Of a stretch of 45,907 bases of DNA, positions 1-8,622 are shown piece after piece (the first letter of the stretch is position 1; every line of letters starts with the position of its first letter). A program made the position numbers and the translations under genes. Source of the DNA: Bacteroidetes bacterium HGW-Bacteroidetes-17 (lineage in GTDB: Bacteria; Bacteroidota; Bacteroidia; Bacteroidales; GCA-2711565). The stretch is from assembly GCA_002840985.1 (NCBI GenBank), contig PHDM01000060.1, forward strand, positions 1 through 45,907. Reading direction: 5' to 3'. The notes beneath the pieces were generated by a model. That model was not told the origin of the DNA and ran no database searches. It saw nothing but the letters and a program-made list of their open reading frames with translations.

Positions 1-38
1 TCAGACTAAAAAATTCATTAAATTACAGTCGAAAACCT

Positions 39-46
39 TATATTTG
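39..46 (+). promoter_or_regulatory. Candidate Bacteroidota -7 promoter box for icmF
   Basis: The octamer TATATTTG matches the Bacteroidota primary-sigma -7 consensus TAnnTTTG and lies 36 bases before the icmF start codon. I see no convincing TTTG -33 element upstream, so only half of the promoter is supported. Confidence 0.4.
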
Positions 47-81
47 CACATAAGCCAATTTATTAAAATAAAGACTATTAT

Positions 82-3000
82 ATGCTCAATCAAGAGATTT
101 ATAAACCCCAAAATCATATAAGAATAGTAACGGCCGCATCATTGTACGACGGACATGATGTTGCCATTAATGTAATGCGAAGAATTATCCAGTCGAGTGG
201 AGCTGAGGTTATTCATCTGGGACATAATCGTTCGGTTCTTGAAATTGTGGAATGTGCGATTCAGGAAGATGTTCAGGCCATTGCCATTACATCATACCAG
301 GGAGGGCATCTTGAGTTTTTTAAATACATGTTTGATTTACTGAAAGAACGATCCTCAAACCACATAAAAATATTCGGTGGTGGCGGAGGGGTGATCCTTC
401 CGGAGGAAATTGAGGAATTGCATCACTATGGAATTACACGTATTTATTCGCCTGACGATGGAAGAACAATGGGTTTACAGGGGATGATCAACGATTTGTT
501 GAAACAATCCGATTTTGCAGCAGGCAAAGGGGTAAAAGCCAACTTAAAAAGTCTGGCTGAAAAAGACCCTAAAACAATTGCACAACTTATTTCGGCAGCT
601 GAAAATAATCCCGAAGAGATAGAAGATACCCTTAACAAAATACGAGAAATTGCCGCTAAAGATAAAGCCCCTGTTTTAGGAATTACCGGAACAGGTGGTG
701 CAGGAAAATCTTCGTTAGTGGATGAGTTCGTGCGAAGATATTTAACCGATTTGCCTGATAAAACCATAGCCATTATTTCGGTTGATCCCTCAAAAAGGAA
801 AACAGGTGGAGCATTGCTAGGTGACCGTATAAGGATGAATTCAATTTTTAATCCAAGGGTTTATATGCGTTCACTGGCCACACGTCAGTCAAATTTGGCC
901 ATGTCGAAATATGTAAAAGATGCTGAAAGTATCATCCAAGCTGCCAAGTTTGATATGGTCATTTTAGAAACTTCCGGCATTGGACAATCTGATACAGAAA
1001 TTATTGATCACAGCGATTTATCGCTATATGTGATGACTCCTGAATATGGAGCCGCAACCCAGCTCGAAAAAATCGACATGCTTGATTTCGCAGATATCAT
1101 CGCCTTAAATAAATTTGATAAAAGAGGCGCACTGGATGCAATACGGGATGTGAAGAAACAATATGCTCGCAATCACCAACTTTGGGAAGAAGATGTTGAA
1201 AGTATGCCAGTTTATGGAACCATTGCATCACAATTTAATGATCCGGGGGTTAATCAATTGTACCAAGCCATCATTGCGAAAATTAAAGAAAAAACAGGCG
1301 TTGATTATCATTCAAAAATGCATCCCGAAAATGAGATGTCGGAAAAGGTTTTTATCATTCCGCCAAATAGAACCCGTTATTTATCTGAGATTTCAGAAAC
1401 AGTTAGAAAATATAATTCCTGGGCGAATGATCAATCGCTAATTGCGCAAAGGATGTATGTAATTCGAAAAGCCATCGAAGAGCTTGATCCTGGTAAAAAT
1501 ACTTTGGGTATTTCCGAATTAGAAGATGCTTATAAAGCCATTGAGATCAATCTGGATGGTCATAATAAACTGCTAATTGAAGGATGGGCGGAGAAGAAAA
1601 AAGCATTTTATGAGCCTGTTTATACTTATAAAGTCAGAAATAAGATCATTAAAGTTGAGACTTCGACCGAATCCTTATCCCATCTTAAAATTCCTAAAAT
1701 TTCATTGCCAAAATACGAAGGATGGGGCGATGTATTGAAATGGATCCTAAAAGAAAATATTCCGGGTGAATTTCCATTTGCTTCCGGAGTGTTCCCGTTT
1801 AAACGTCAGGGTGAAGATCCAACGCGCATGTTTGCAGGTGAAGGTGGCCCTGAACGTACCAATCGTCGGTTTCATTACGTATCCTTGGGAATGCCGGCAA
1901 AAAGGCTTTCTACCGCTTTCGACTCTGTTACACTTTATGGGGAAGATCCCGATAGAAGACCTGATATTTATGGAAAAATAGGGAATTCAGGAGTTTCGAT
2001 TTGCTGCCTGGATGATGCAAAAAAATTGTATTCAGGCTTTCATTTAACGGATGAAATGACTTCGGTTTCGATGACAATAAATGGCCCGGCACCTACCATG
2101 GTTGGGTACTTCATGAATGCTGCTATCGATCAGGAATGCGAAATCTATATCAAAGAGCAAGGCATTGAAGCTGAAATTGAAGCAAAAATTGCTAAATTGT
2201 ACAAAGAACGTGGTACGAAACGTCCCAAATATCAGGGCAAGTTGCCTAAAGGAAATGACGGATTGGGATTGATGCTTCTGGGAGTAACCGGAGATCAGGT
2301 TTTAGCGAAAGAGATCTATGAAAAAATTAAAGCGGATACCCTTTGCAGGGTAAGAGGAACAATCCAGGCCGATATTTTAAAAGAAGATCAGGCACAAAAT
2401 ACCTGTATTTATTCTACTGATTTTTCACTCCGATTGATGGGTGATGTACAGGAATACTTCATCAATCATAAAGTCCAGAATTTTTACTCAGTCTCGATTT
2501 CAGGTTATCATATCGCGGAAGCAGGGGCAAATCCAATATCTCAATTGGCTTTCACTCTAGCCAATGGTTTTACCTATGTTGAATATTATGCTTCACGCGG
2601 GATGAAAATCGATCATTTTGCTCCAAACTTATCTTTCTTCTTCTCCAATGGACTTGATCCTGAATATTCAGTTTTGGGAAGGGTAGCAAGGTTAATCTGG
2701 GCCAAGGCCATGAAGGTAAAATATGGTGCAAACGATCGTTCCCAGAAATTGAAATACCATATTCAAACCTCGGGCAGATCCTTGCATGCACAGGAAATAG
2801 ATTTTAATGATATTCGAACAACGCTTCAAGCGCTATATGCCATTTACGATAATTGTAATTCTTTGCACACCAATGCTTATGATGAAGCCATCACCACACC
2901 AACAGAGGAATCGGTAAGACGCGCGATGGCTATTCAGTTAATCATTAATCATGAATTGGGCCTGGCAACAAACCAAAATCCATTGCAAGGTTCGTTTATT

Positions 3001-3453
3001 ATTGAGGAATTGACCGATTTGGTTGAAGAGGCTGTGATGGCTGAATTTGACCGGATCAACGAAAGAGGCGGAGTATTGGGAGCGATGGAAACCATGTACC
3101 AGCGTAGCAAAATTCAGGAAGAGTCATTGTATTACGAAACCCTGAAGCATAATGGCAAATTGCCGATCATGGGTGTAAATACTTTCTTATCTTCAAAAGG
3201 TTCACCGACAATCACTCCCGGAGAAGTGATTCGTGCGACTCCTGAAGAAAAGGAATATCAGATTAAAATGCTGGAACAGCTTCATAAAACCTATGAGCAG
3301 GAATCAAAAGCAAATCTTCAGGAATTAAGATTGGCTGCAGTTCGAAACAAAAATGTTTTCGAACAATTAATGGAAGCAAGTAAATACTGTTCGATTGGAC
3401 AAATTACAGGAGCTTTATTTGAAGTAGGTGGACAATATCGAAGAAATATGTAA
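82..3453 (+). CDS. icmF: Fused isobutyryl-CoA mutase (IcmF), B12-dependent
   Basis: Adenosylcobalamin-dependent carbon-skeleton mutase that interconverts isobutyryl-CoA and n-butyryl-CoA; known family members also act slowly on isovaleryl-/pivalyl-CoA. The 1123 residues show the fused architecture: an N-terminal B12-binding domain (residues 12-140, with DGHD at 23-26 giving the axial His25, SYQGGH at 71-76 and a glycine-rich run at 99-103), then a MeaB/ArgK-type GTPase chaperone domain (P-loop GTGGAGKS at 203-210, NKFD at 343-346), then the mutase TIM barrel (about 550-1120, with the segment [20 protein letters not shown] near 571-590). Ordinary methylmalonyl-CoA mutase keeps the GTPase separate and the B12 domain C-terminal, so the order is diagnostic. 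The length is normal for the family. A butyrate-kinase-like gene follows 39 bases downstream, probably in the same transcript. The leucine-catabolism locus further along fits a branched-chain acyl-CoA role. Confidence 0.93.
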   Translation: MLNQEIYKPQNHIRIVTAASLYDGHDVAINVMRRIIQSSGAEVIHLGHNRSVLEIVECAIQEDVQAIAITSYQGGHLEFFKYMFDLLKERSSNHIKIFGGGGGVILPEEIEELHHYGITRIYSPDDGRTMGLQGMINDLLKQSDFAAGKGVKANLKSLAEKDPKTIAQLISAAENNPEEIEDTLNKIREIAAKDKAPVLGITGTGGAGKSSLVDEFVRRYLTDLPDKTIAIISVDPSKRKTGGALLGDRIRMNSIFNPRVYMRSLATRQSNLAMSKYVKDAESIIQAAKFDMVILETSGIGQSDTEIIDHSDLSLYVMTPEYGAATQLEKIDMLDFADIIALNKFDKRGALDAIRDVKKQYARNHQLWEEDVESMPVYGTIASQFNDPGVNQLYQAIIAKIKEKTGVDYHSKMHPENEMSEKVFIIPPNRTRYLSEISETVRKYNSWANDQSLIAQRMYVIRKAIEELDPGKNTLGISELEDAYKAIEINLDGHNKLLIEGWAEKKKAFYEPVYTYKVRNKIIKVETSTESLSHLKIPKISLPKYEGWGDVLKWILKENIPGEFPFASGVFPFKRQGEDPTRMFAGEGGPERTNRRFHYVSLGMPAKRLSTAFDSVTLYGEDPDRRPDIYGKIGNSGVSICCLDDAKKLYSGFHLTDEMTSVSMTINGPAPTMVGYFMNAAIDQECEIYIKEQGIEAEIEAKIAKLYKERGTKRPKYQGKLPKGNDGLGLMLLGVTGDQVLAKEIYEKIKADTLCRVRGTIQADILKEDQAQNTCIYSTDFSLRLMGDVQEYFINHKVQNFYSVSISGYHIAEAGANPISQLAFTLANGFTYVEYYASRGMKIDHFAPNLSFFFSNGLDPEYSVLGRVARLIWAKAMKVKYGANDRSQKLKYHIQTSGRSLHAQEIDFNDIRTTLQALYAIYDNCNSLHTNAYDEAITTPTEESVRRAMAIQLIINHELGLATNQNPLQGSFIIEELTDLVEEAVMAEFDRINERGGVLGAMETMYQRSKIQEESLYYETLKHNGKLPIMGVNTFLSSKGSPTITPGEVIRATPEEKEYQIKMLEQLHKTYEQESKANLQELRLAAVRNKNVFEQLMEASKYCSIGQITGALFEVGGQYRRNM

Positions 3454-3492
3454 ATTTAACATCTTTAAATTACCTGATTAAAAACATAAATT

Positions 3493-4569
3493 ATGTACCC
3501 AAAAAAAATCCTGGTTATCTATCCTGAAGAAAAATCAACATATATTGCTGTTTATCATGGATCAGAAATGACATTCCTTAAAAATATTAAGCACACAGAT
3601 GTTGAACTGGATGCTTTTAAAGAGATAAAAGATCAGCTCACATTTCGGAAAAAAGCCATTTTAGAGGTGTTGCTTGAGAACGATATTGACATCAAAAAAG
3701 TTGATTTGTTAATGTCAAGATCGGGAATGATGAAGCCCGTTAAATCAGGGATTTATGAAATCAACGAATTGATGATTAAAGATTTAATTGAAGGCAGCAA
3801 AAGTGACCATCATATCAATTTGGGTGGATTGGTTTCGAAAGAGATTGCTGATGATCTGGGTATCAAAGCATACATGGCTGATCCTGTTGTTGTGGATGAA
3901 TTTGATGAAGTAGCTCGAGTGAGCGGACATCCGCTGATTGAACGGAAATCGAGATTTCATGCACTGAGTCATAAGCATTTTGCCCGTAAATATGCCAAAT
4001 CAATTAGCAAACAATACGAAGATTTAAATCTTATTGTGGTTTATGTTGGAACCAAAGGAATTTCGATAGGTGCACATAAAAAAGGCAAGGTGATTGATGT
4101 AAATCAATCGTATGATGGAGATGGCCCATTTGGAATTACAAGGGCAGGGTCTTTGCCAACCGGTGATTTGATCCGTTTATGTTTCAGCGGGAAATACAAT
4201 GAAAGCGAAATGCTTGACTTGGTTCAACGAGGAGGAGGATATGCTGCCTATCTTGGAACTTCTAATTTATCTGAAATAGATCAACGACTCATGTCGGGTG
4301 ACGATACCGCCATATTTATTTCTTATGCATGTGCCTATCAGGTTGCCAAAGAAATTGGTGGTATGTATGCTGTATTAGATGCAAAAGTTGATGCGATCAT
4401 TTTAAGCGGGAATATTTTTAATAGTGAACGCTTCCTTGAAAATGTAACCCGACGGGTTGGAAAAATTGCCCCTATAGCTTTGTATCCCAGCAAAAATGAT
4501 TTTGAAGCCATTGCCATGAATGGATTGCGATTACTGAAAGAAGAAATCGTAGCTCAAGAGTATAAATAA
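3493..4569 (+). CDS. Divergent butyrate-kinase-family protein, possibly catalytically dead
   Basis: A 358-residue member of the acetate/propionate/butyrate kinase fold (ASKHA), which normally makes ATP from butyryl phosphate. Full-length alignment by eye to butyrate kinase is good: family-like blocks are GIYEINELMI (86-95), PLIERKSRFHALS (147-159), GAHKKGKVIDVN (193-204) and DGDGPFGITRAGSLPTGDL (208-226). The nucleotide/phosphate motifs are not conserved. The N-terminal NPGSTSTK motif reads YPEEKSTY (10-17). The GRGG motif reads SRSG (75-78). The H-x-GGG loop reads YVGTKG (184-189), with one extra residue and His replaced by Tyr184. The TGG motif near the C-terminus reads SGN (305-307). It lies 39 bases after icmF, so it could be a regulatory or substrate-binding partner for butyryl groups. 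Alternatively it is an active but unusual kinase. Family membership is secure; activity is doubtful. Confidence 0.8.
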   Translation: MYPKKILVIYPEEKSTYIAVYHGSEMTFLKNIKHTDVELDAFKEIKDQLTFRKKAILEVLLENDIDIKKVDLLMSRSGMMKPVKSGIYEINELMIKDLIEGSKSDHHINLGGLVSKEIADDLGIKAYMADPVVVDEFDEVARVSGHPLIERKSRFHALSHKHFARKYAKSISKQYEDLNLIVVYVGTKGISIGAHKKGKVIDVNQSYDGDGPFGITRAGSLPTGDLIRLCFSGKYNESEMLDLVQRGGGYAAYLGTSNLSEIDQRLMSGDDTAIFISYACAYQVAKEIGGMYAVLDAKVDAIILSGNIFNSERFLENVTRRVGKIAPIALYPSKNDFEAIAMNGLRLLKEEIVAQEYK

Positions 4570-4572
4570 TAT

Positions 4573-4616
4573 CTATCCCCCCAAACCACAACTTAAGTTG
4601 TGGTTTGGGGGGATAG
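4573..4616. repeat. Perfect 44-bp palindrome (REP-like hairpin)
   Basis: Two perfect 20-base arms (4573-4592 and 4597-4616) flank TTAA. The inner part, AACCACAACTTAAGTTGTGG, resembles the palindromes at 5058-5087 and 13846-13877. It sits 3 bases after the butyrate-kinase-like stop codon and 31 bases before the transposase start, the usual place for a REP hairpin beside a REP-associated transposase. It would also stop transcription from icmF. Confidence 0.8.
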
Positions 4617-4647
4617 TATCACAATTCTCCCCATAAATTTAATTTGA

Positions 4648-5076
4648 ATGTCACATTCACTTGTTAAAATATGGGTGCATGCAATTCTCGGTGTTAAATA
4701 TCGTGAGAATCTCATCATTCCCAAATCGGAGAAATTAATTTACAAGATTTTATCAAGAGAGATTTCCAAAACTGGGTGTAAGTTATTTGCCATTGGTGGA
4801 ACTGAAAATCATGTTCATATTTTGATAATGATCAAATCATCAGTCAGTATCAGCAATATAATGAAACAAGTTAAAGGTGCAAGTAGCCGAATGATTTCAA
4901 GATTAAAGTTATGCCCGGATGAATTTAATTGGCAAATCGGCTATGGCGCTTTTTCTGTTTCCGAGAAAAATGTGAAGGGTGTTATCAGGTAAATCAAAAA
5001 TCAAAAAACACATCATGAGCATGTGAGCCTTCAAGATGAGATGGTATCCTTCCGCTCTACCAAAGCCACAAATTAA
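4648..5076 (+). pseudogene. REP-associated tyrosine transposase (RAYT, Y1/IS200-like), inactivated
   Basis: Single-strand DNA transposase of the HUH/Y1 family. The open frame runs from ATG 4648 to TAA 4990-4992 (114 residues) and contains the HUH motif NHVHIL and the family signature GYGAFSVS. The same frame continues past the TAA as IKNQKTHHEHVSLQDEMVSF and ends at 5074-5076. Family members read YxxxQ (catalytic Tyr, then Gln four residues on), so the TAA occupies exactly the catalytic tyrosine codon (TAT/TAC to TAA, one base). The extreme C-terminus also looks eroded, running into the downstream palindrome. It is flanked by palindromes on both sides, as is typical for RAYT/REP units. Identity is secure from the motifs, and loss of function follows from the missing nucleophile. 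Confidence 0.85.
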
Positions 5077-5087
5077 TTTGTTTGGTA
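5058..5087. repeat. Imperfect palindrome downstream of the transposase (REP-like)
   Basis: TACCAAA (5058-5064) pairs with TTTGGTA (5081-5087) around the perfect core CAAATTAATTTG (5069-5080). Only the left arm carries the GC-C insertion found in GCCACAAATTAA. It shares the half-site CCACAAATTAA with 13846-13877 and CCACAACTTAA with 4573-4616, so it is probably the other flanking REP of the dead transposase. Confidence 0.6.
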
Positions 5088-5105
5088 TGTATATATATGA
5101 ACATG

Positions 5106-5123
5106 CTGCCCAGAAATGGGCAG
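5106..5123 (+). terminator. Intrinsic terminator before the efflux operon
   Basis: A 7-bp GC-rich stem, CTGCCCA/TGGGCAG, with loop GAAA is followed directly by TATTTTT. It would insulate the sigma-54 operon from readthrough of the icmF/transposase side. Confidence 0.75.
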
Positions 5124-5177
5124 TATTTTTACGCGCCATCTAATGTAAAGCGTACACCTACAGTGTATTACAATCAG

Positions 5178-5193
5178 TGGCTTACTAATTGCA
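5178..5193 (+). promoter_or_regulatory. Sigma-54 (-24/-12) promoter of the efflux operon
   Basis: TGGCTT-ACTAA-TTGCA matches the consensus TGGCAC-N5-TTGCA at nearly every position. GG (5179-5180) and GC (5191-5192) are exactly 10 bases apart. The start site would be near 5204, 14 bases before the adaptor gene ATG. The same operon encodes a sigma-54 activator (11077-12444), which supports the call. A partial dyad, GTACAC-CTACA-GTGTAT (5152-5168), lies just upstream. Confidence 0.72.
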
Positions 5194-5217
5194 AATTGCA
5201 ACTCAAAAACCATAAAG

Positions 5218-6471
5218 ATGGACAGAGAGTTATCAAAAGAATACGTGAATAAAAAACGAAGAAGATTTTATATAAGAATATCCATCATTTTATTCGTTTT
5301 AATATTAATATCTGTATTAGTCTTAAACACAGTTCGACCTAAAGTATCCTTACAAAATGTATTGATTAGCATGGCCGATAAAGGAGCGGTTGAAAACTCC
5401 TTTACAACCAATGGCATCGTTCAACCCTTTTATCAGGAGTTGCTTACAGCTTCTATCTCTGCTGAAATTCTCGAAATATGTCATGCTCCCGGAGATATTG
5501 TTAAACCCGGAGATACCATTTTTATTCCTAATATGGAGGTATTGTTCAACGAAAAAGAAAACATCGAACATGAGATTGCCCTCAAACGAAATAGTATCAA
5601 CAAAATCAGTGAAGAGTTGCAAAGAGAGCGATTGAAACTTAAATCGAATTTGAAAATGGACAGTATTCGGATAGAAAATTTAAAAGCGGCTTTAACGAAA
5701 GAAGAATATCTTTTTTCAGTAGGTGGGGGCTCACAACAAAAAGTTAATCAGGCAAACATCGATTTTCAACTTGCAAGTATAAACAGAGAAACCCAATTAA
5801 GCGAATTTGAATCCTTTAAAAAATTACAACAGCTTGATCTGGAATCGATGGAAATAGAATTGCTGCTGAAAAAGCAGGAAGGAGAAAAAATCCTTAAACA
5901 AATTGAAAAAGCCTATGTTCAACCAAGAATTAATGGGGTAATTACTTCTATTTTGGTGGAACCCGGACAGCATGTTAGTCAGGGTCAGCCTCTTGCTCAC
6001 ATTGCCGATGCGAGTAGATTTAAAATCGAAGGCAGCATTTCAACTCGTTATGCTGATAAAATTTATTTAGGCCAGGAAGCGGTGATTTTTATTAATGATA
6101 GTTTGCTCAATGGTCAGGTCGCAGCCATATCACCTTCGGTTACAGATGGTAGTATAAACTATACGGTACACCTTAACAATTCATCCCATCCTATACTTAG
6201 GGCCAAATTACAGGTTGAAGTCCGGCTGATCTTGTCGGTTATTCCTAATACAATCAGAATTGCCAATGGAGATTATTATTTCGGACTAGGAAATACTGAA
6301 ATGTTTATTAAAAATGGCGATAGACTTGAAAAACGAATTGTAAAACTTGGAGGTGCCAACTTTAATTTTGTTGAAGTTATTTCAGGAATCGCTGAAGGTG
6401 AAACGGTAGTAATTAGTAATTCCTTCATTCAAAAATATCAACGATACAATTCATTAAAATGCAAAAACTAA
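5218..6471 (+). CDS. Periplasmic adaptor (HlyD/MacA-like membrane fusion protein)
   Basis: Membrane fusion protein linking an inner-membrane ABC transporter to an outer-membrane TolC channel. The 417 residues have a positively charged N-terminus, one membrane anchor at about 20-40, a lipoyl-like half motif (PGDIVKPGDTIF, about 91-102), a long charged coiled coil (about 115-235), the second lipoyl half (EPGQHVSQGQPLAHIADAS, about 243-261), then beta-barrel and membrane-proximal domains. It is the first gene after the sigma-54 promoter; its 3' end overlaps the TolC-like gene by 13 bases and ATPase and permease genes follow, so this is a MacAB-TolC-type tripartite exporter. The substrate cannot be told. 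Confidence 0.9.
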   Translation: MDRELSKEYVNKKRRRFYIRISIILFVLILISVLVLNTVRPKVSLQNVLISMADKGAVENSFTTNGIVQPFYQELLTASISAEILEICHAPGDIVKPGDTIFIPNMEVLFNEKENIEHEIALKRNSINKISEELQRERLKLKSNLKMDSIRIENLKAALTKEEYLFSVGGGSQQKVNQANIDFQLASINRETQLSEFESFKKLQQLDLESMEIELLLKKQEGEKILKQIEKAYVQPRINGVITSILVEPGQHVSQGQPLAHIADASRFKIEGSISTRYADKIYLGQEAVIFINDSLLNGQVAAISPSVTDGSINYTVHLNNSSHPILRAKLQVEVRLILSVIPNTIRIANGDYYFGLGNTEMFIKNGDRLEKRIVKLGGANFNFVEVISGIAEGETVVISNSFIQKYQRYNSLKCKN

Positions 6472-7937
6472 GATTACAGTTAATTTGGTTCGTCATTTTT
6501 GGACTTATGGCAATGAATGCTTTTGCACAAGTGGAATTGTCGTTGGAAGATATTGTTCAAATTGCTCGGACTAAGAATTTAAGTTCCCGCAAAGCTTATG
6601 TAGAGTCGAAAAGTGCTTACTGGAATTTCCAGATCCATAAATCGAATTTACGTCCTCAGTTAAGATTGAATACCCAGCTTGCCAATTTTTCAATGGGTAC
6701 AACTCCGGTAAGCCAGGAAGATGGTACCATTGAAATCAAAACAATCAATCAAAATTCGTCCAATGCCAGCATTTCACTGTTTCAGCCCTTGCCCTTTCTC
6801 GGGGCTCAGGTTTTTATGAATTCATATTTGTATCGTTTTGATAATTTCTCAAATAAAACCCATTCGTACAGTTCCCAACCTTTAGAAGTGGGATTACAGC
6901 TTCCTGTTCTTAAGTTCAGTCAGCTTAAATGGGATAAACGAATAGAACCCATGCGTTATCAAGAATCGCAAATGGAATACGATCGTGATCTGGAACTTTC
7001 AGCGTTTCAGGCAGTGGATTTATTTTTCAGGAATTTATCTGATCGTCATGAATTTAACATGGCCAATTTCAACATGGAGATCAATACCGAACTATATCGT
7101 ATTTCGGAAGAAAAATTTAAAACCGGCCGGATTTCAAAGGATGAACTTCTTCAGGTACAGCTAATGATGGTGAATGCTCAAAAAAGTTTAAAAGCTGCTA
7201 AAGTTGAAATGGAAAACTCTTCATTGTTGCTGCTCACCCATCTTTCGCTCAGTGATATTACCGATTTTGGACCCATTGTTCCTGATTTCATTCCTGATTT
7301 TACCGTTACCACAACGCAGGCCTTCGAATATGCCCTTAAATATAATCCTGAAAGTATCTCTTTTAAAAGAAGGCTAATCCAGGCTGATCAGGAAGTAGCA
7401 AGAACCAAAGGATCTACAGGAATATCAGGTGATGTTTATGCCACCATGGGCTATGGATCAAATTTTGATAAACTTGCTGACTGGCAAAAAAATTTAAACC
7501 AGCATGCCAATTTGCAAGTGGGACTTTCCATTCCGATCATCGATTGGGGCAGAACACATGCTGCACGTAAAAAAGCTGAAATGAAGCAAGAATTGGAGCA
7601 AACAACGGTTCTCCAGGAGCAGATCAATTTTGAAAAAGAAATTATTGCTTTGGTCAACATTGTGGAAATGTTGAAGGAAAATATCAAAGTGGAAACGAAA
7701 GCAAAAAACATCTCGGCCGAGCGATATGAAATTGCCTACAAAAGATATCTGGCAGGTGATCTAAGCATCCTGGAACTGAACATGGCACAAAATGAAAAAG
7801 ACTATGCCAGTCGCAGTCTGTTAGCTATTCAGGGTAATTTTTGGGTAAATTATCATCGCCTTCGTATGATCACCCTTTATGATTTTATAACTCAAACTGC
7901 ATTGGTTAGTGTTAATCAAAACAATATTATAAACTAA
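6459..7937 (+). CDS. TolC-family outer-membrane efflux channel
   Basis: 492 residues, within the usual outer-membrane efflux protein range. There is a signal peptide (about 1-23, ending AMNAFAQ) and two repeated helical-hairpin halves, each ending in a beta-strand signature (GLQLPVLKFSQLKWDK and GLSIPIIDWGRTHAARKKAE). The C-terminal half has the typical YKRYLAGDLSILELNMAQNE helix. The gene starts 13 bases inside the adaptor gene, so the two are translationally coupled; the ATPase gene begins 7 bases after its stop. It would form the trimeric outer-membrane duct for the adaptor. Confidence 0.9.
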   Translation: MQKLRLQLIWFVIFGLMAMNAFAQVELSLEDIVQIARTKNLSSRKAYVESKSAYWNFQIHKSNLRPQLRLNTQLANFSMGTTPVSQEDGTIEIKTINQNSSNASISLFQPLPFLGAQVFMNSYLYRFDNFSNKTHSYSSQPLEVGLQLPVLKFSQLKWDKRIEPMRYQESQMEYDRDLELSAFQAVDLFFRNLSDRHEFNMANFNMEINTELYRISEEKFKTGRISKDELLQVQLMMVNAQKSLKAAKVEMENSSLLLLTHLSLSDITDFGPIVPDFIPDFTVTTTQAFEYALKYNPESISFKRRLIQADQEVARTKGSTGISGDVYATMGYGSNFDKLADWQKNLNQHANLQVGLSIPIIDWGRTHAARKKAEMKQELEQTTVLQEQINFEKEIIALVNIVEMLKENIKVETKAKNISAERYEIAYKRYLAGDLSILELNMAQNEKDYASRSLLAIQGNFWVNYHRLRMITLYDFITQTALVSVNQNNIIN

Positions 7938-7944
7938 ATTTAAT

Positions 7945-8610
7945 ATGATACATTTAGAAAACATTCAAAAGATTTATCGTACCCGAAACATCGAAACCAT
8001 CGCGCTTGATCAGGTTAATATTGGTGTAAAAGAGGGAGAATTCGTTTCTGTAATGGGCCCTTCGGGATGTGGCAAGAGTACTTTGCTAAATATTATCGGA
8101 TTGCTCGACAAACCATCCGAAGGACAGGTTAGTATCGATCAAACCCTTATCAACGGACAAAATGACAAAAAACTTGCACACTTCCGTAACGAAAAATTGG
8201 GTTTTATTTTTCAGCGCTTTCACCTCATTAATTCATTAAATATTATGGATAATGTGGAGCTGCCACTTTTGTACCGAAAGATCGGAGCCTCCAAAAGAAA
8301 AAAGCTGGCTCAGGAAACACTTGAACGTGTGGGTTTATCTCATCGCATGATACATTTCCCATCAGAATTATCGGGTGGGCAATGCCAGCGGGTAGCTATA
8401 GCCCGTGCTATTGCAGGAAATCCGCAAATTCTTCTGGCCGATGAACCAACCGGAAATTTGGATTCAAAAATGGGTGGTGAAATTATGGAAATCCTTCACC
8501 AGTTAAATAAGGAAAGTAAAATGACGATTGTAATGGTAACCCACGATGAAAGTCTGGCCAGCAAAACAAATCGCATCATTCGTTTTTTTGACGGTCGTCA
8601 GGTAAACTAA
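7945..8610 (+). CDS. ABC transporter ATP-binding protein (LolD/MacB type)
   Basis: 221-residue stand-alone nucleotide-binding domain. Visible motifs are Walker A GPSGCGKST (about 39-47), Q-loop FIFQRFHLI, signature LSGGQCQRVAIARA, Walker B ILLADEPTGNLDS and H-loop VTHD. Length and motifs match the ATPases that energise MacB/FtsX-fold permeases, and two such permeases follow. It drives mechanotransmission through the adaptor-channel pair rather than classical membrane translocation, by analogy with MacB and LolCDE. Confidence 0.95.
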   Translation: MIHLENIQKIYRTRNIETIALDQVNIGVKEGEFVSVMGPSGCGKSTLLNIIGLLDKPSEGQVSIDQTLINGQNDKKLAHFRNEKLGFIFQRFHLINSLNIMDNVELPLLYRKIGASKRKKLAQETLERVGLSHRMIHFPSELSGGQCQRVAIARAIAGNPQILLADEPTGNLDSKMGGEIMEILHQLNKESKMTIVMVTHDESLASKTNRIIRFFDGRQVN

Positions 8611-8622
8611 AAAGATAGCATT

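Noticed and set aside
4909-5139. 76-codon minus-strand frame opposite the transposase end
   Set aside because: It is the antisense of the transposase pseudogene and its REP; no motif, no plausible leader.
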